Positions 16,489 through 24,233 of a stretch of DNA of 62,136 nt are shown in pieces (the stretch's first letter is position 1; the number at the start of each line of letters is the position of its first letter). The notes beneath the pieces are model-generated. The model did not search any database. It was not told the DNA's origin and saw only the letters and a list, made by a program, of their open reading frames with translations. The stretch comes from an uncultured Prevotella sp. (lineage in GTDB: Bacteria; Bacteroidota; Bacteroidia; Bacteroidales; Bacteroidaceae): NCBI GenBank assembly GCA_900317545.1, contig ONHE01000011.1:1-62136 (forward strand), read 5' to 3'. Made by a program: the position numbers and the translations under genes.

Positions 16489-18621
16489 CTATTGGACAAC
16501 TTTAAACCTTACTCTAAACATGCGTTCCTTCTCGTCCCAGTTCGTCCCAAGCAATTCGAAACGCCCTATCTGAGACGTGGAGCGCACATGTCGGCCAATG
16601 CAAGGACAGACATCAAAGTCACCGATACGCACTAAACGGATCGTATCAGAAACATCTTCCGGGAGCCGATCAATCTTGATGCCTTCGGGGAGATCATCCT
16701 TATGGACATATTCAAACGTCACCGGCAGGTCGGCTTCAATCAACTCGTTCATCCTACGCTCAATTTCCTTCTCCTCTTGACGCGTCGGCTTGTGATCCAA
16801 GCGATAGCTGATCTTGCTCTTCTTGCGCTCAATATGTGCGTTTCGGCTACGCTCACAGCCAAACAGCTGAATCATCACCTGATTAAGCAGATGCTCTGCC
16901 GTGTGGGCGGGCGGGAACTCCTCCTTGTTATGATCATTGAAGATCACGTCTTTTACTGCCATCTTGGTATTGAATTTTATAATCCTTCCCGTGAAGGGAC
17001 GTATTTCTAACTGTATCGTTTCATCACGTTTCAATTCCAGATTCTGCTGATCACCAGTGAGCAGGTCAACCGCCTCCACCGTCTTCTCCGGCATTTCCAG
17101 ATAATCAAAAGCATGAGCCGGAATACGCACATCGACATTCACACGATCGGAAGAGAAGTTTACGACCACAAGCAATACATCATCCCGGTACTTGCGAAGA
17201 AACGCGAACTGATGCCGCGGATTAAATTGCCACGACTGGGGATTGGCGTATGTCAGATCGAAAAACGCTCCCTCGCCCACCGCCTTCTCGCGATTGGCGA
17301 TGCGTAAGATCTGCTGATATTTCAGTGCAAGCTGCTTCTCTTCCGTCGAAAGATGTGATCTGTCGAAGTAACCCCTATACAACGTCTCCAACGCCCAGTA
17401 GTCGAAGATCGTCGTCCTGCCGTCTCTACCGCTGAAACCTTCCTCATCCATCCCAGGCTCACCATACTCCTGACCAGCGTAGATCATGAAAGGATTGCGC
17501 AGCATGAGCGAACATGCGATGACGCCAGGTATGGCCTTGAAGCCGCTACCACAAAAGAAGTCGGACGCAATACGCTGTTCATCGTGGTTTTCAAGGAAAT
17601 ATAGCATATGGTCAAGGATCTCCCCGACGTTCTGCCACTGGTATGTGATGGACGCAGCCGATCGTTCTCCACGAATGACAGCACGCACACAGTCGTACAT
17701 GCCGACCTTATCGTAGAGGTAGTCAAAGCCACTTTCGATATACGAACGATACAGGGACGGATCGTAGACCTCGCCTATGAAACTCACGTCCGGATAACGT
17801 TCCTTGACAATGCGTGTCGCATAGGCCCAGAAAGCCTGTGGTACCATCTCCGCCATGTCACACCGAAAGCCGTCGACATGCATGGAGGCCCAGAAGAGAA
17901 GGATATCTGTCATCTTGGTCCATGTGTCAGGCACAGGATCAAAATGACAGGAACGACCGTTGGTATAGTCTATTCCGTAGTTCAGTTTGACGGTCTCAAA
18001 CCAATCGCTATACCCCGGACGGTTGTCAAATCGGTCATTGCCCGTAGCTTTGGCCGGCATCTCTTCATAGGTGCCTTTATCAAAATAGGGATCAAAAGGA
18101 ACGCCCGGACAATAATAGAAGTTATTGTCAGGGGAAAACGCAACGTCGGTACGGTCATCCTCTCCTAAGTCTTTCACGCCGGCAGGTTTGCAGACTGAGT
18201 GATACTGACGGGCCACATGATTTGGCACGAAGTCAATGATGACTTTCATGCCGACCTCATGCGTCCGGTCCACAAGTTCTCTGAACTCTTCCATCCGATC
18301 TGCTATACTGACGGCAAGATCCGGGTCCACGTCATAATAATCTGTGATCGCGTAAGGTGATCCGGCCTTTCCTTTGACAATGGAAGGATTCTGCAGCGGC
18401 AGCCCGGCAGCCGAATAATCGGTCGTCGTGGCATGTCTGATCACGCCGGTATACCATATATGGGTCACGCCCATGTGATGGATGCGGCGCAATGTCGCAT
18501 AATCGAAGTCACGCATCTTGCCTACCCCGTTCTCCATTAGGCTCCCGTTCTTCTTGCGAGTGAGGTTTCTGTTGCCGAAAAGTCGTGGCAGGACTTGGTA
18601 GATAATGATCTTCTTATTCAA
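16489..18621 (-). CDS. GH13 alpha-amylase-like domain fused in frame to an AlaX-like aminoacyl-tRNA editing domain
   Basis: Residues 1 to about 550 form a GH13 barrel: YQVLPRLFG, ITDYYDVDP, VIIDFVPNHV, nucleophile D255 in GFRCDMAEM, acid/base E284 in FIGEVYDP and D347 in ENHDEQR. Residues 554-710 form a second domain with the zinc motifs HTAEH and CIGRH (C674, H678), typical of alanyl-tRNA editing (AlaX/SAD) proteins that remove misacylated amino acids. The junction holds an ATG (16960-16962) that could be an internal start, so the two may have been separate genes joined by loss of a stop, or may still be made separately. Translation starts at TTG 18621 within the fabD stop region; no signal peptide is seen, so it is cytosolic. 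The fusion is seen directly; its function is unknown. Confidence 0.85.
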   Translation of the reverse strand: MNKKIIIYQVLPRLFGNRNLTRKKNGSLMENGVGKMRDFDYATLRRIHHMGVTHIWYTGVIRHATTTDYSAAGLPLQNPSIVKGKAGSPYAITDYYDVDPDLAVSIADRMEEFRELVDRTHEVGMKVIIDFVPNHVARQYHSVCKPAGVKDLGEDDRTDVAFSPDNNFYYCPGVPFDPYFDKGTYEEMPAKATGNDRFDNRPGYSDWFETVKLNYGIDYTNGRSCHFDPVPDTWTKMTDILLFWASMHVDGFRCDMAEMVPQAFWAYATRIVKERYPDVSFIGEVYDPSLYRSYIESGFDYLYDKVGMYDCVRAVIRGERSAASITYQWQNVGEILDHMLYFLENHDEQRIASDFFCGSGFKAIPGVIACSLMLRNPFMIYAGQEYGEPGMDEEGFSGRDGRTTIFDYWALETLYRGYFDRSHLSTEEKQLALKYQQILRIANREKAVGEGAFFDLTYANPQSWQFNPRHQFAFLRKYRDDVLLVVVNFSSDRVNVDVRIPAHAFDYLEMPEKTVEAVDLLTGDQQNLELKRDETIQLEIRPFTGRIIKFNTKMAVKDVIFNDHNKEEFPPAHTAEHLLNQVMIQLFGCERSRNAHIERKKSKISYRLDHKPTRQEEKEIERRMNELIEADLPVTFEYVHKDDLPEGIKIDRLPEDVSDTIRLVRIGDFDVCPCIGRHVRSTSQIGRFELLGTNWDEKERMFRVRFKVVQ

Positions 18622-19501
18622 TTCCGTGTGCTATTACCTGCTTGTCAATGCGTCCTATCATTCCTTGAAGAGCCTTTCCTGGGCCACACTCCGTGAAGTC
18701 GTCGGCTCCGTCGGCAATCATGTTCTGCACGGAAGAGGTCCAACGCACAGGGCTCGTCAACTGTGCGATGAGGTTCTGCTTGATCTCAGTGGCATCGGTA
18801 TGAGGCATCCCGTCAACATTCTGATAGACCGGACACAGCGGGCTCTTGACACTTGTCTGCTCGATGGCAGCCTGCAGTTCCTCCTTGGCGAGCTGCATCA
18901 GGGGGGAGTGGAAGGCACCTCCGACTTTCAGGGGCAATGCACGCTTGGCGCCTGCAGCCTTCAACTTTTCGCAGGCCTCATTCACTGCGTCAACCGTACC
19001 CGATATCACTAACTGGCCCGGACAGTTGTAGTTGGCAGCCACGACGGTTTTGTCAGCGGTGCTGACTTCGCTGCAGATCTCCTCGACCTGCTCATCCGGC
19101 AGTCCTATAATGGCAGCCATGGTCCCGGGATTGGCCTCACAGGCTTTCTGCATGGCATTGGCTCGGGCTGCCACAAGACGAAGCCCGTCCTCGAAGCTCA
19201 AGGCTCCGGCTGCCACCAAGGCTGAGAATTCTCCCAATGAATGGCCTGCTACCATGGCTGGCTTGAAAGCTTCGCCCATGCAAAGTGCGGAGATCACGCT
19301 ATGAAGAAATACGGCCGGCTGGGTGACATTGGTCTGTTTCAGGGCTTCATCCGTACCGGCAAACATGATGTCAGTGATCTTGAAGCCGAGTATATCGTCT
19401 GCTTTGTCGAAGAGTTCTTTTGCCGATGGATTACTGTCATAAAGATCCTTGCCCATCCCTACGAACTGGGAGCCTTGGCCGGGAAATACAAATGCTTTCA
19501 T
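18614..19501 (-). CDS. fabD: Malonyl-CoA:ACP transacylase
   Basis: A 295-residue enzyme that loads malonyl groups onto acyl carrier protein for fatty-acid synthesis. It begins KAFVFPGQGSQFVGMGKDLY, has the nucleophile in AGHSLGEFSAL, and the catalytic histidine in GGAFHSPLM. Length is normal. It is first in a two-gene minus-strand unit; its TAA stop overlaps the TTG start of the amylase fusion gene, so the downstream gene is probably translationally coupled. The functional link to that gene is not obvious. Confidence 0.95.
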   Translation of the reverse strand: MKAFVFPGQGSQFVGMGKDLYDSNPSAKELFDKADDILGFKITDIMFAGTDEALKQTNVTQPAVFLHSVISALCMGEAFKPAMVAGHSLGEFSALVAAGALSFEDGLRLVAARANAMQKACEANPGTMAAIIGLPDEQVEEICSEVSTADKTVVAANYNCPGQLVISGTVDAVNEACEKLKAAGAKRALPLKVGGAFHSPLMQLAKEELQAAIEQTSVKSPLCPVYQNVDGMPHTDATEIKQNLIAQLTSPVRWTSSVQNMIADGADDFTECGPGKALQGMIGRIDKQVIAHGIE

Positions 19502-19569
19502 TTCTTGTTAATTTTGTGATTAATTGATCTGGTCAAAGGACGGGGGAAGACCCGTATTTGACATGTTTG

Positions 19570-19577
19570 CAAAGATA
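19570..19577 (-). promoter_or_regulatory. -7 box of fabD
   Basis: TATCTTTG on the minus strand, 69 bp upstream of the fabD ATG and downstream of the bL9 terminator. No clear -33 box. Confidence 0.65.
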
Positions 19578-19652
19578 CAAAAAAATCAGGAATTATATTC
19601 TTTTGGGACGTAATAGTTTTGTTCCTTCGCTGGTTCTGTCAAGATCTACACA

Positions 19653-19689
19653 CAAAAAAATCCCAATCATCACAAGGATGAAAGGGATT
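19653..19689 (-). terminator. Terminator of the bS6-bS18-bL9 operon
   Basis: Minus strand: AATCCC and GGGATT pair around a loop with its own ATC/GAT pairing, followed by a run of seven T. It lies 74 bp after the bL9 stop. Confidence 0.85.
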
Positions 19690-19762
19690 TTAAGTAGATT
19701 TGCTTTACAGTGCAAATATTCGACACTTAACAACTTGCTGGACAAGTATTAAGGCCTTTGTC

Positions 19763-20320
19763 TTATTCTGCTGTCGGCGCTTCCTCCTCTGCAGCAGCTG
19801 TTTCCTCTGCTGGAGCTTCGACTTTCGGCTCTGCCTCAACAGTCTCTGCCTTCTCTTCTGCCTTAGTATCGGCCGGAGCGTTTTCTGCTACAACCCGTAT
19901 AGGGAGCTTCACTTCAACGCCTTTGAAGAAATGGATGGTTGCTTCGAAGTCACCTACTTTCTTGATATCGTGCATGGTGATGATCTTGCGATCAATATCG
20001 AAACCTTTCTTCTGCAGTTCTTCTGCCACGATGTTGGCGTTGACAGATCCGTAGGTTACGCCTGTGGCGCTGACCTTAGCGGAGATTTCAAGCACGAGAT
20101 CCTTCAAAGCCTCTGCGCGCTTCTCGGCTGCGGTCCTCAGCACCTCGATCTTATGAGCCTGCTGTTTCAGGTTCTCTGCGAGCTGTTTCTTGGCTGCGGG
20201 TGAAGCGATCACGCCTTTCTGCTTGGGGATCAGGTAGTTGCGGCCGTAACCGCTCTTCACATTGACGATATCGTTCTTGTATCCTAATCCGATAATATCT
20301 TCTTTCAGTATAATTTCCAT
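19763..20320 (-). CDS. rplI: Ribosomal protein bL9 with an acidic C-terminal extension
   Basis: Residues 1-148 match bL9: MEIILKEDIIGLGYKNDIVNVKSGYGRNYLIP is the conserved N-domain, followed by the long helix and C-domain. bL9 binds 23S rRNA at the base of the L1 stalk. About 37 extra residues rich in Glu and Ala follow (ADTKAEEKAETVEAEPK onward), making the protein 185 residues compared with about 150 for most bL9. The tail is low complexity and probably disordered. It is the third gene of the bS6-bS18-bL9 operon, 19 bp after rpsR. Confidence 0.96.
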   Translation of the reverse strand: MEIILKEDIIGLGYKNDIVNVKSGYGRNYLIPKQKGVIASPAAKKQLAENLKQQAHKIEVLRTAAEKRAEALKDLVLEISAKVSATGVTYGSVNANIVAEELQKKGFDIDRKIITMHDIKKVGDFEATIHFFKGVEVKLPIRVVAENAPADTKAEEKAETVEAEPKVEAPAEETAAAEEEAPTAE

Positions 20321-20339
20321 TGTGTTTCCTCCTTCGTTA

Positions 20340-20612
20340 TTACTTCATCAAGTCTGTTACATAAGGAAGCAGCGCAATCTGGCGTGCACGTTTGATAGCC
20401 TGAGCCACACGACGTTGATACTTCAGAGAAGTGCCGGTGATGCGGCGCGGAAGAATTTTTCCCTGCTCGTTCAAGAATTTCTTGAGGAACTCTGGGTCCT
20501 TATAATCGATATACTTGATGCCACTCTTCTTAAAGCGGCAATACTTTTTCTTCTTCGTATCAATCGAAGGAGCGGTCAAGTAACGGATCTCCGAATTTTT
20601 CTGCTCTGCCAT
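20340..20612 (-). CDS. rpsR: Ribosomal protein bS18
   Basis: A 90-residue small-subunit protein that pairs with bS6 on the platform. The conserved segment [19 protein letters not shown], then [25 protein letters not shown]-like sequence and the ending IALLPYV are diagnostic. It follows rpsF by 2 bp. In Bacteroidetes ribosomes bS18, bS6 and bS21 have been shown to sequester the anti-Shine-Dalgarno sequence (established for Flavobacterium), consistent with the lack of strong Shine-Dalgarno sites in this window. Confidence 0.97.
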   Translation of the reverse strand: MAEQKNSEIRYLTAPSIDTKKKKYCRFKKSGIKYIDYKDPEFLKKFLNEQGKILPRRITGTSLKYQRRVAQAIKRARQIALLPYVTDLMK

Positions 20613-20614
20613 GA

Positions 20615-20959
20615 TTATGCCTCCTCTTTTTTAGCATACTTTCCGCGGCGCTTCTCTGCGTACTGCGCTGCATACTTGTCCAATTTAACTGTCATGTAAC
20701 GGATCACTTTCTCATCACGGCGATAGCCGGTCTCGAGCCTGTCGATCACTGTCGGCTCTGCCTTGAACTCAAACAGGCAGTAGAATCCTGAAGTCTTCTT
20801 CTGGATCGTGTAAGCCAACTTCTTAAGTCCCCAGGCCTCTTCGTTCAAGATCTCTGCTCCGTTGTCAGTGAGCAGCTTTCTGAATTTAGCGACCGTTTCC
20901 TTCATCTGGTCATCAGATAAAACGGGAGTCAAAATGAAAACGGTTTCGTACTGAATCAT
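20615..20959 (-). CDS. rpsF: Ribosomal protein bS6
   Basis: A 114-residue small-subunit protein. It starts [22 protein letters not shown] and shows [24 protein letters not shown], the typical ferredoxin-like bS6 fold with the conserved LAYxIxKxxxGxY. It is first in the operon, with a consensus promoter 48 bp upstream that overlaps a divergent promoter on the plus strand. It ends with a Lys-rich tail ([11 protein letters not shown]). Confidence 0.97.
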   Translation of the reverse strand: MIQYETVFILTPVLSDDQMKETVAKFRKLLTDNGAEILNEEAWGLKKLAYTIQKKTSGFYCLFEFKAEPTVIDRLETGYRRDEKVIRYMTVKLDKYAAQYAEKRRGKYAKKEEA

Positions 20960-21006
20960 ACTACTTAATGAAATTTATTTGATGTGTATTTTGCAAAAAT
21001 GCGGTG

Positions 21007-21037
21007 CAAAATTACGACTTTTTTTTGGTCTGACAAA
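21007..21037 (-). promoter_or_regulatory. Promoter of the bS6 operon
   Basis: Minus strand: TTTG (21034-21037), 19-bp spacer, TAATTTTG (21007-21014). Exact consensus. Its -33 side overlaps the divergent promoter at 21024-21054. Confidence 0.88.
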
Positions 21038-21054
21038 ATAAAATAGTAAATTTG
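21024..21054 (+). promoter_or_regulatory. Promoter of the small membrane protein gene, overlapping the bS6 promoter
   Basis: TTTG (21024-21027), 19-bp spacer, TAAATTTG (21047-21054). It ends only 9 bp before the ATG at 21064, so the leader would be about 2-5 nt. Confidence 0.82.
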
Positions 21055-21063
21055 CGGCTGCAA

Positions 21064-21243
21064 ATGAGAAAATATTCGCGATATATAGGTCTGCCGTTCG
21101 TTTATGCCGGAGTTACCACCCTGGCTTTGGCCTTCATTTTTAACGTCACTGACAGCAATGCAGTGCTTTTCACGGGGCTGCTTCTTATCCTCGTCGGAAC
21201 CGTAGGCTTCATCATCAACACGAAGAAAACATCAAAGTATTGA
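21064..21243 (+). CDS. Small two-helix membrane protein, unknown function
   Basis: A 59-residue protein beginning RKYSRYIGLPFVYAGV. Two hydrophobic stretches (about residues 8-26 and 35-52) suggest a hairpin in the inner membrane with a basic C terminus (NTKKTSKY). I do not recognise a named family. The ATG at 21064 is preferred over a TTG at 21052 that falls inside the -7 box. It is transcribed divergently from the bS6 operon with overlapping promoters, so expression of the two may compete. Confidence 0.7.
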   Translation: MRKYSRYIGLPFVYAGVTTLALAFIFNVTDSNAVLFTGLLLILVGTVGFIINTKKTSKY

Positions 21244-21675
21244 TTATCACCTTGTTGCGCCGATTCAACCATTCCCGCGAAACGGATGATAATTATGGCC
21301 GGGCGAAAGCTATGCTTTGGGCGGCCAAGAGCTATCCTTTAGGCGGCCAAGAGCTATGCTTTGGGCGGCCGAAAGCATAGCTCCGCGCCGGCCGGAGAAA
21401 CGGTCCGCAGAAAGAAGCGGATAAGTATTTATCAATCAAAGGGTTTCACAGAACTTGGCGAAGCCATGATTTTCTGAGGGAACGGCTCTCCACCGATGAA
21501 GCGGAAAAGCATCCTCCGGATGGGCTTGGTGGCGGTCCGGAGGAGCCTCCCATAACCTCTCCGACAGGAGGGGAACTGTTGCGGGATGAGCAATTACCTC
21601 ACACAGGTCTTCCTTCAAGACGGCTTGCGAATGACAAACGGACGGTAGGGAGATCTCGAATGGCAATTCACGGAA
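21244..21675. other. Intergenic region with a repeat array
   Basis: Holds repeat copy 3 (21306-21384). The rest, up to the rprY terminator, shows no credible gene; open frames on both strands lack family resemblance and start signals. Confidence 0.6.
21306..21384 (+). repeat. 22-bp-period palindromic repeat array, copy 3
   Basis: The best-preserved copy. Cores at 21306, 21328, 21350 and 21372 (AAAGCTATGCTTT, AGAGCTATCCTTT, AGAGCTATGCTTT, AAAGCATAGCTCC) are exactly 22 bp apart. Spacers are GGGCGGCCA, AGGCGGCCA and GGGCGGCCG. The last core is inverted. It is 63 bp after the small membrane protein gene. Confidence 0.93.
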
Positions 21676-21714
21676 ATGAAAACAGGGACACCAGATTTTG
21701 CATCCGATGTCCCT
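21676..21714 (-). terminator. Terminator after rprY
   Basis: Minus strand: AGGGACA and TGTCCCT pair over a 17-nt loop, followed by GTTTTC. It lies 30 bp after the rprY stop. Confidence 0.7.
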
Positions 21715-21744
21715 TCATTTCGTTCGTCACGGCGACGCTGCCGG

Positions 21745-22443
21745 CTATTCTTCTTCCGGCGTGATCAGCTTGTATCCTTTGCCGTGAATGTTGATGATCT
21801 CTATCTGGTCGTCATCCTTCAGATGCTTGCGCAACTTGGTGATATATACGTCCATCGAACGTGCGTTGAAGTAGTTGTCATCTATCCAGATGGTCTTCAG
21901 AGCGAAGTCACGTTGGAGGATCTCATTACGATGCGAGCACAGCAAGGCCAGCAGTTCGTTCTCCTTGGTGGTCAGCTTCGTCTGCTTGTCTCCGATGACG
22001 AGCAACTGCTTCTGGGTGTCGAAGGTGAAGCGTCCGATGCGATAGACCGTCGACTCCTTGTTCTTCTTGCCGCGCACGCGACGCAGGATGGCCTCTACAC
22101 GGAACACGAGTTCTTCCATCGAAAACGGCTTGGTGATGTAGTCGTCTGCACCCAACTTGAAGCCTTCGAGTATGTCATCCTTCAGCGTCTTTGCCGTCAG
22201 GAAGATGATCGGCATCTCCGCGTTGGCCTGGCGGATTTCCTGCGCCAGGGTAAATCCATCCTTCTTGGGCATCATGACGTCGAGCACACAGATGTCATAT
22301 TTGCTCTTCAGAAACTCCTTATAACCGGCCTCGCCGTCGGGGCACAATGTTGCCTGATAGCCTTTGGCCTGCAGATACTCACGCAAAAGCATTCCGAGGT
22401 TCTCGTCATCCTCGCAAAGCAAGATCTTTAATTTCTCATCCAT
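21745..22443 (-). CDS. rprY: Two-component response regulator RprY
   Basis: A 232-residue OmpR-family regulator. The receiver domain (1-120) has acidic residues in LCEDDEN, the phospho-acceptor D55 in VLDVMMPKKDG and the lysine in FLTAKT. The C-terminal winged helix carries KLTTKENELLALLC and IDDNYFNARSMDVYITKLRKHLKDD, typical of this family. It lies 41 bp downstream of the histidine kinase gene in the same operon. The name follows RprXY of Bacteroides; target genes cannot be read from here. Confidence 0.92.
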   Translation of the reverse strand: MDEKLKILLCEDDENLGMLLREYLQAKGYQATLCPDGEAGYKEFLKSKYDICVLDVMMPKKDGFTLAQEIRQANAEMPIIFLTAKTLKDDILEGFKLGADDYITKPFSMEELVFRVEAILRRVRGKKNKESTVYRIGRFTFDTQKQLLVIGDKQTKLTTKENELLALLCSHRNEILQRDFALKTIWIDDNYFNARSMDVYITKLRKHLKDDDQIEIINIHGKGYKLITPEEE

Positions 22444-22484
22444 AATCTATATGCTTTAGTTAATAATAATTCATTCATTGTCGT

Positions 22485-24047
22485 TCAATCTTTGATCACG
22501 GGCAACTTGATGGTGAACTTCGTGCCTTTTCCGAACTCACTGTCTACACGAATCTCTCCATTATGCAGGTCGACGATCTTCTTCACGTAAGCCAGCCCGA
22601 GTCCGAATCCCTTTGCATCATGGACGTTACCGGTGTGCACGCGGTAGAACTTGTCGAATATCTTCTTCTGATTTTCCTTCTTGATGCCGAGCCCCGTATC
22701 GCGGACCGAGAGGTAGAGGTAGTCATCATCATTCCAAGTCTTCAGATACACGTTGAGCGGTTGGTCCTGCTTGCGATACTTGACAGCATTGTCCAGCAGA
22801 TTGAAGATCATGTTCTGGAAGTGCATCTCGTCCACATAGATGGCCGAGTCGACGGCTTCGATATCCGTATAGATCTTCCCGCCGGTGTGCTCCACACGCA
22901 GATTGAACGAATTGGCGATATTCTCCACCATCTCGTTGAGGTCAAGATTCTTTTTCTTGAACACAGCTTTCTTCCGGTCGAACATCGACATCTGAAGCAC
23001 CTTCTCCACCAAGAAGCGGAGCCGTTTGGACTCATCGTTGATCACGCCACTGAGGTGTGCCATCATCGAATCACTCTTCGTGACCGACGGGTCCTTCAAC
23101 ATCTGGGCGGCCAAGGATATGCTTGCGATTGGCGTTTTCAGCTCATGGGTCATGTTGTTGATGAAGTCATTCTTGATCTCAGAATATCTCTTCTGGCGGA
23201 ACACCACCACGATCGTGAAGATGAACGTAAGGATCAGGACGATGGTAAAGATCACCGACGGGATCATAAACCGCACGGATGAGAAGATGTAGGTGCCCAT
23301 GTCCGGGAAGTGAAGCTTCACAACGCCCATCTTGGAGGTAGGGTCATTTCGGAAGAGCACTTGAGAATAGGTGTACTCTCCGCCGTCATCCGTATAGTCA
23401 GGACAGCGGTATACCTCACGCCCGTCTTGCGTCGAGACCGTAAAGTGATAGGGAATGTCGATGCCGTTGTTCATCAGCTCAGCTTTCAGATCCTGATCCA
23501 GCAACTTGAAGTTGATGCGCTCCTTGAGCGGTTTGTTGGATGCCGAATAGAGGATCATATACACCACCTCGTCCAACAGGGCTTTCTGATAGACGTAACG
23601 GTTCTTCACAATCTCCTGCATAGACTTTGAAGCCTCTGACAATGTGTTCTTGTCGTTATGCAGAATCATCGCCTTCGGCATCTGCGAAGGTTTCATTGCG
23701 ATCGTCTTGAGTTCAAACGACGAATAAACGGTCCCGTCATCCGCCACGACCGAATACTGGTGCGACTGCTGCATAGTGCCGTCAGAGGGTTGGCCGGAAC
23801 GTGTTCCTGTCGAGTCCTGCTTATAGGCACGGCGCTCGGTGGCGTTGATATCCTGCTCCAGATATTTAAGCGTTTCATTGAACTCAAGATTGTGCGCGGC
23901 CTGATAGAGTGCCCGGTTGACAGACTCGTCAAACTGTTCTTTCTTCATGTTGGCCATCTCCTTGATGTACTGCAACTGAAGAAAAAGCAAGGCCAAGAAT
24001 GAAAGCCCCATAATGACGGATACTGTCCAGATTGTCTTCTTTTTCAT
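22485..24047 (-). CDS. rprX: Sensor histidine kinase RprX
   Basis: A 520-residue membrane kinase. TM1 is at about residues 4-24 and TM2 at about 262-283, enclosing a periplasmic sensor domain of roughly 235 residues. The HisKA motif NNMTHELKTPIAS gives H301 as phospho-acceptor; the ATPase domain has NLLDNAVKYRK (N box), DTGLGIKKE (G1), and GFGLGLAYVK (G2). The start ATG at 24047 is used; the longer frame begins in the leader. It phosphorylates RprY, encoded next. The signal sensed is unknown. Confidence 0.92.
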   Translation of the reverse strand: MKKKTIWTVSVIMGLSFLALLFLQLQYIKEMANMKKEQFDESVNRALYQAAHNLEFNETLKYLEQDINATERRAYKQDSTGTRSGQPSDGTMQQSHQYSVVADDGTVYSSFELKTIAMKPSQMPKAMILHNDKNTLSEASKSMQEIVKNRYVYQKALLDEVVYMILYSASNKPLKERINFKLLDQDLKAELMNNGIDIPYHFTVSTQDGREVYRCPDYTDDGGEYTYSQVLFRNDPTSKMGVVKLHFPDMGTYIFSSVRFMIPSVIFTIVLILTFIFTIVVVFRQKRYSEIKNDFINNMTHELKTPIASISLAAQMLKDPSVTKSDSMMAHLSGVINDESKRLRFLVEKVLQMSMFDRKKAVFKKKNLDLNEMVENIANSFNLRVEHTGGKIYTDIEAVDSAIYVDEMHFQNMIFNLLDNAVKYRKQDQPLNVYLKTWNDDDYLYLSVRDTGLGIKKENQKKIFDKFYRVHTGNVHDAKGFGLGLAYVKKIVDLHNGEIRVDSEFGKGTKFTIKLPVIKD

Positions 24048-24065
24048 ACACAATGATTCTGACGA

Positions 24066-24073
24066 CAAATATA
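24066..24073 (-). promoter_or_regulatory. -7 box of rprXY
   Basis: TATATTTG on the minus strand, 18 bp upstream of the rprX ATG; the -33 region is weak. Confidence 0.65.
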
Positions 24074-24175
24074 GGAAAAATAGCTAATCTTTTAACATTA
24101 CTCCGTTAACAAATTTGGGCATGTTTAACATATTTAACCATCCTTCCGCTTTTTGTGTATCGATATTCAATTATA

Positions 24176-24211
24176 TAAAAATCCCTGCCGGAGAATTCTC
24201 CGGCAGGGATT
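24176..24211 (-). terminator. Strong terminator after the EF-G paralogue
   Basis: A 32-bp perfect palindrome (AATCCCTGCCGGAGAA and its complement) is followed on the minus strand by TTTTT, 22 bp after the stop. Confidence 0.93.
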
Positions 24212-24233
24212 CCAAGTATAGGCAGTGTTTGGT

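Noticed and set aside
21306-21384. CRISPR array
   Set aside because: The intervals between cores are conserved 9-bp GC-rich spacers, not unique sequence, and no cas genes are nearby.
21436-21666. 76-codon minus-strand frame near rprY
   Set aside because: Composition is not protein-like and there is no start signal.
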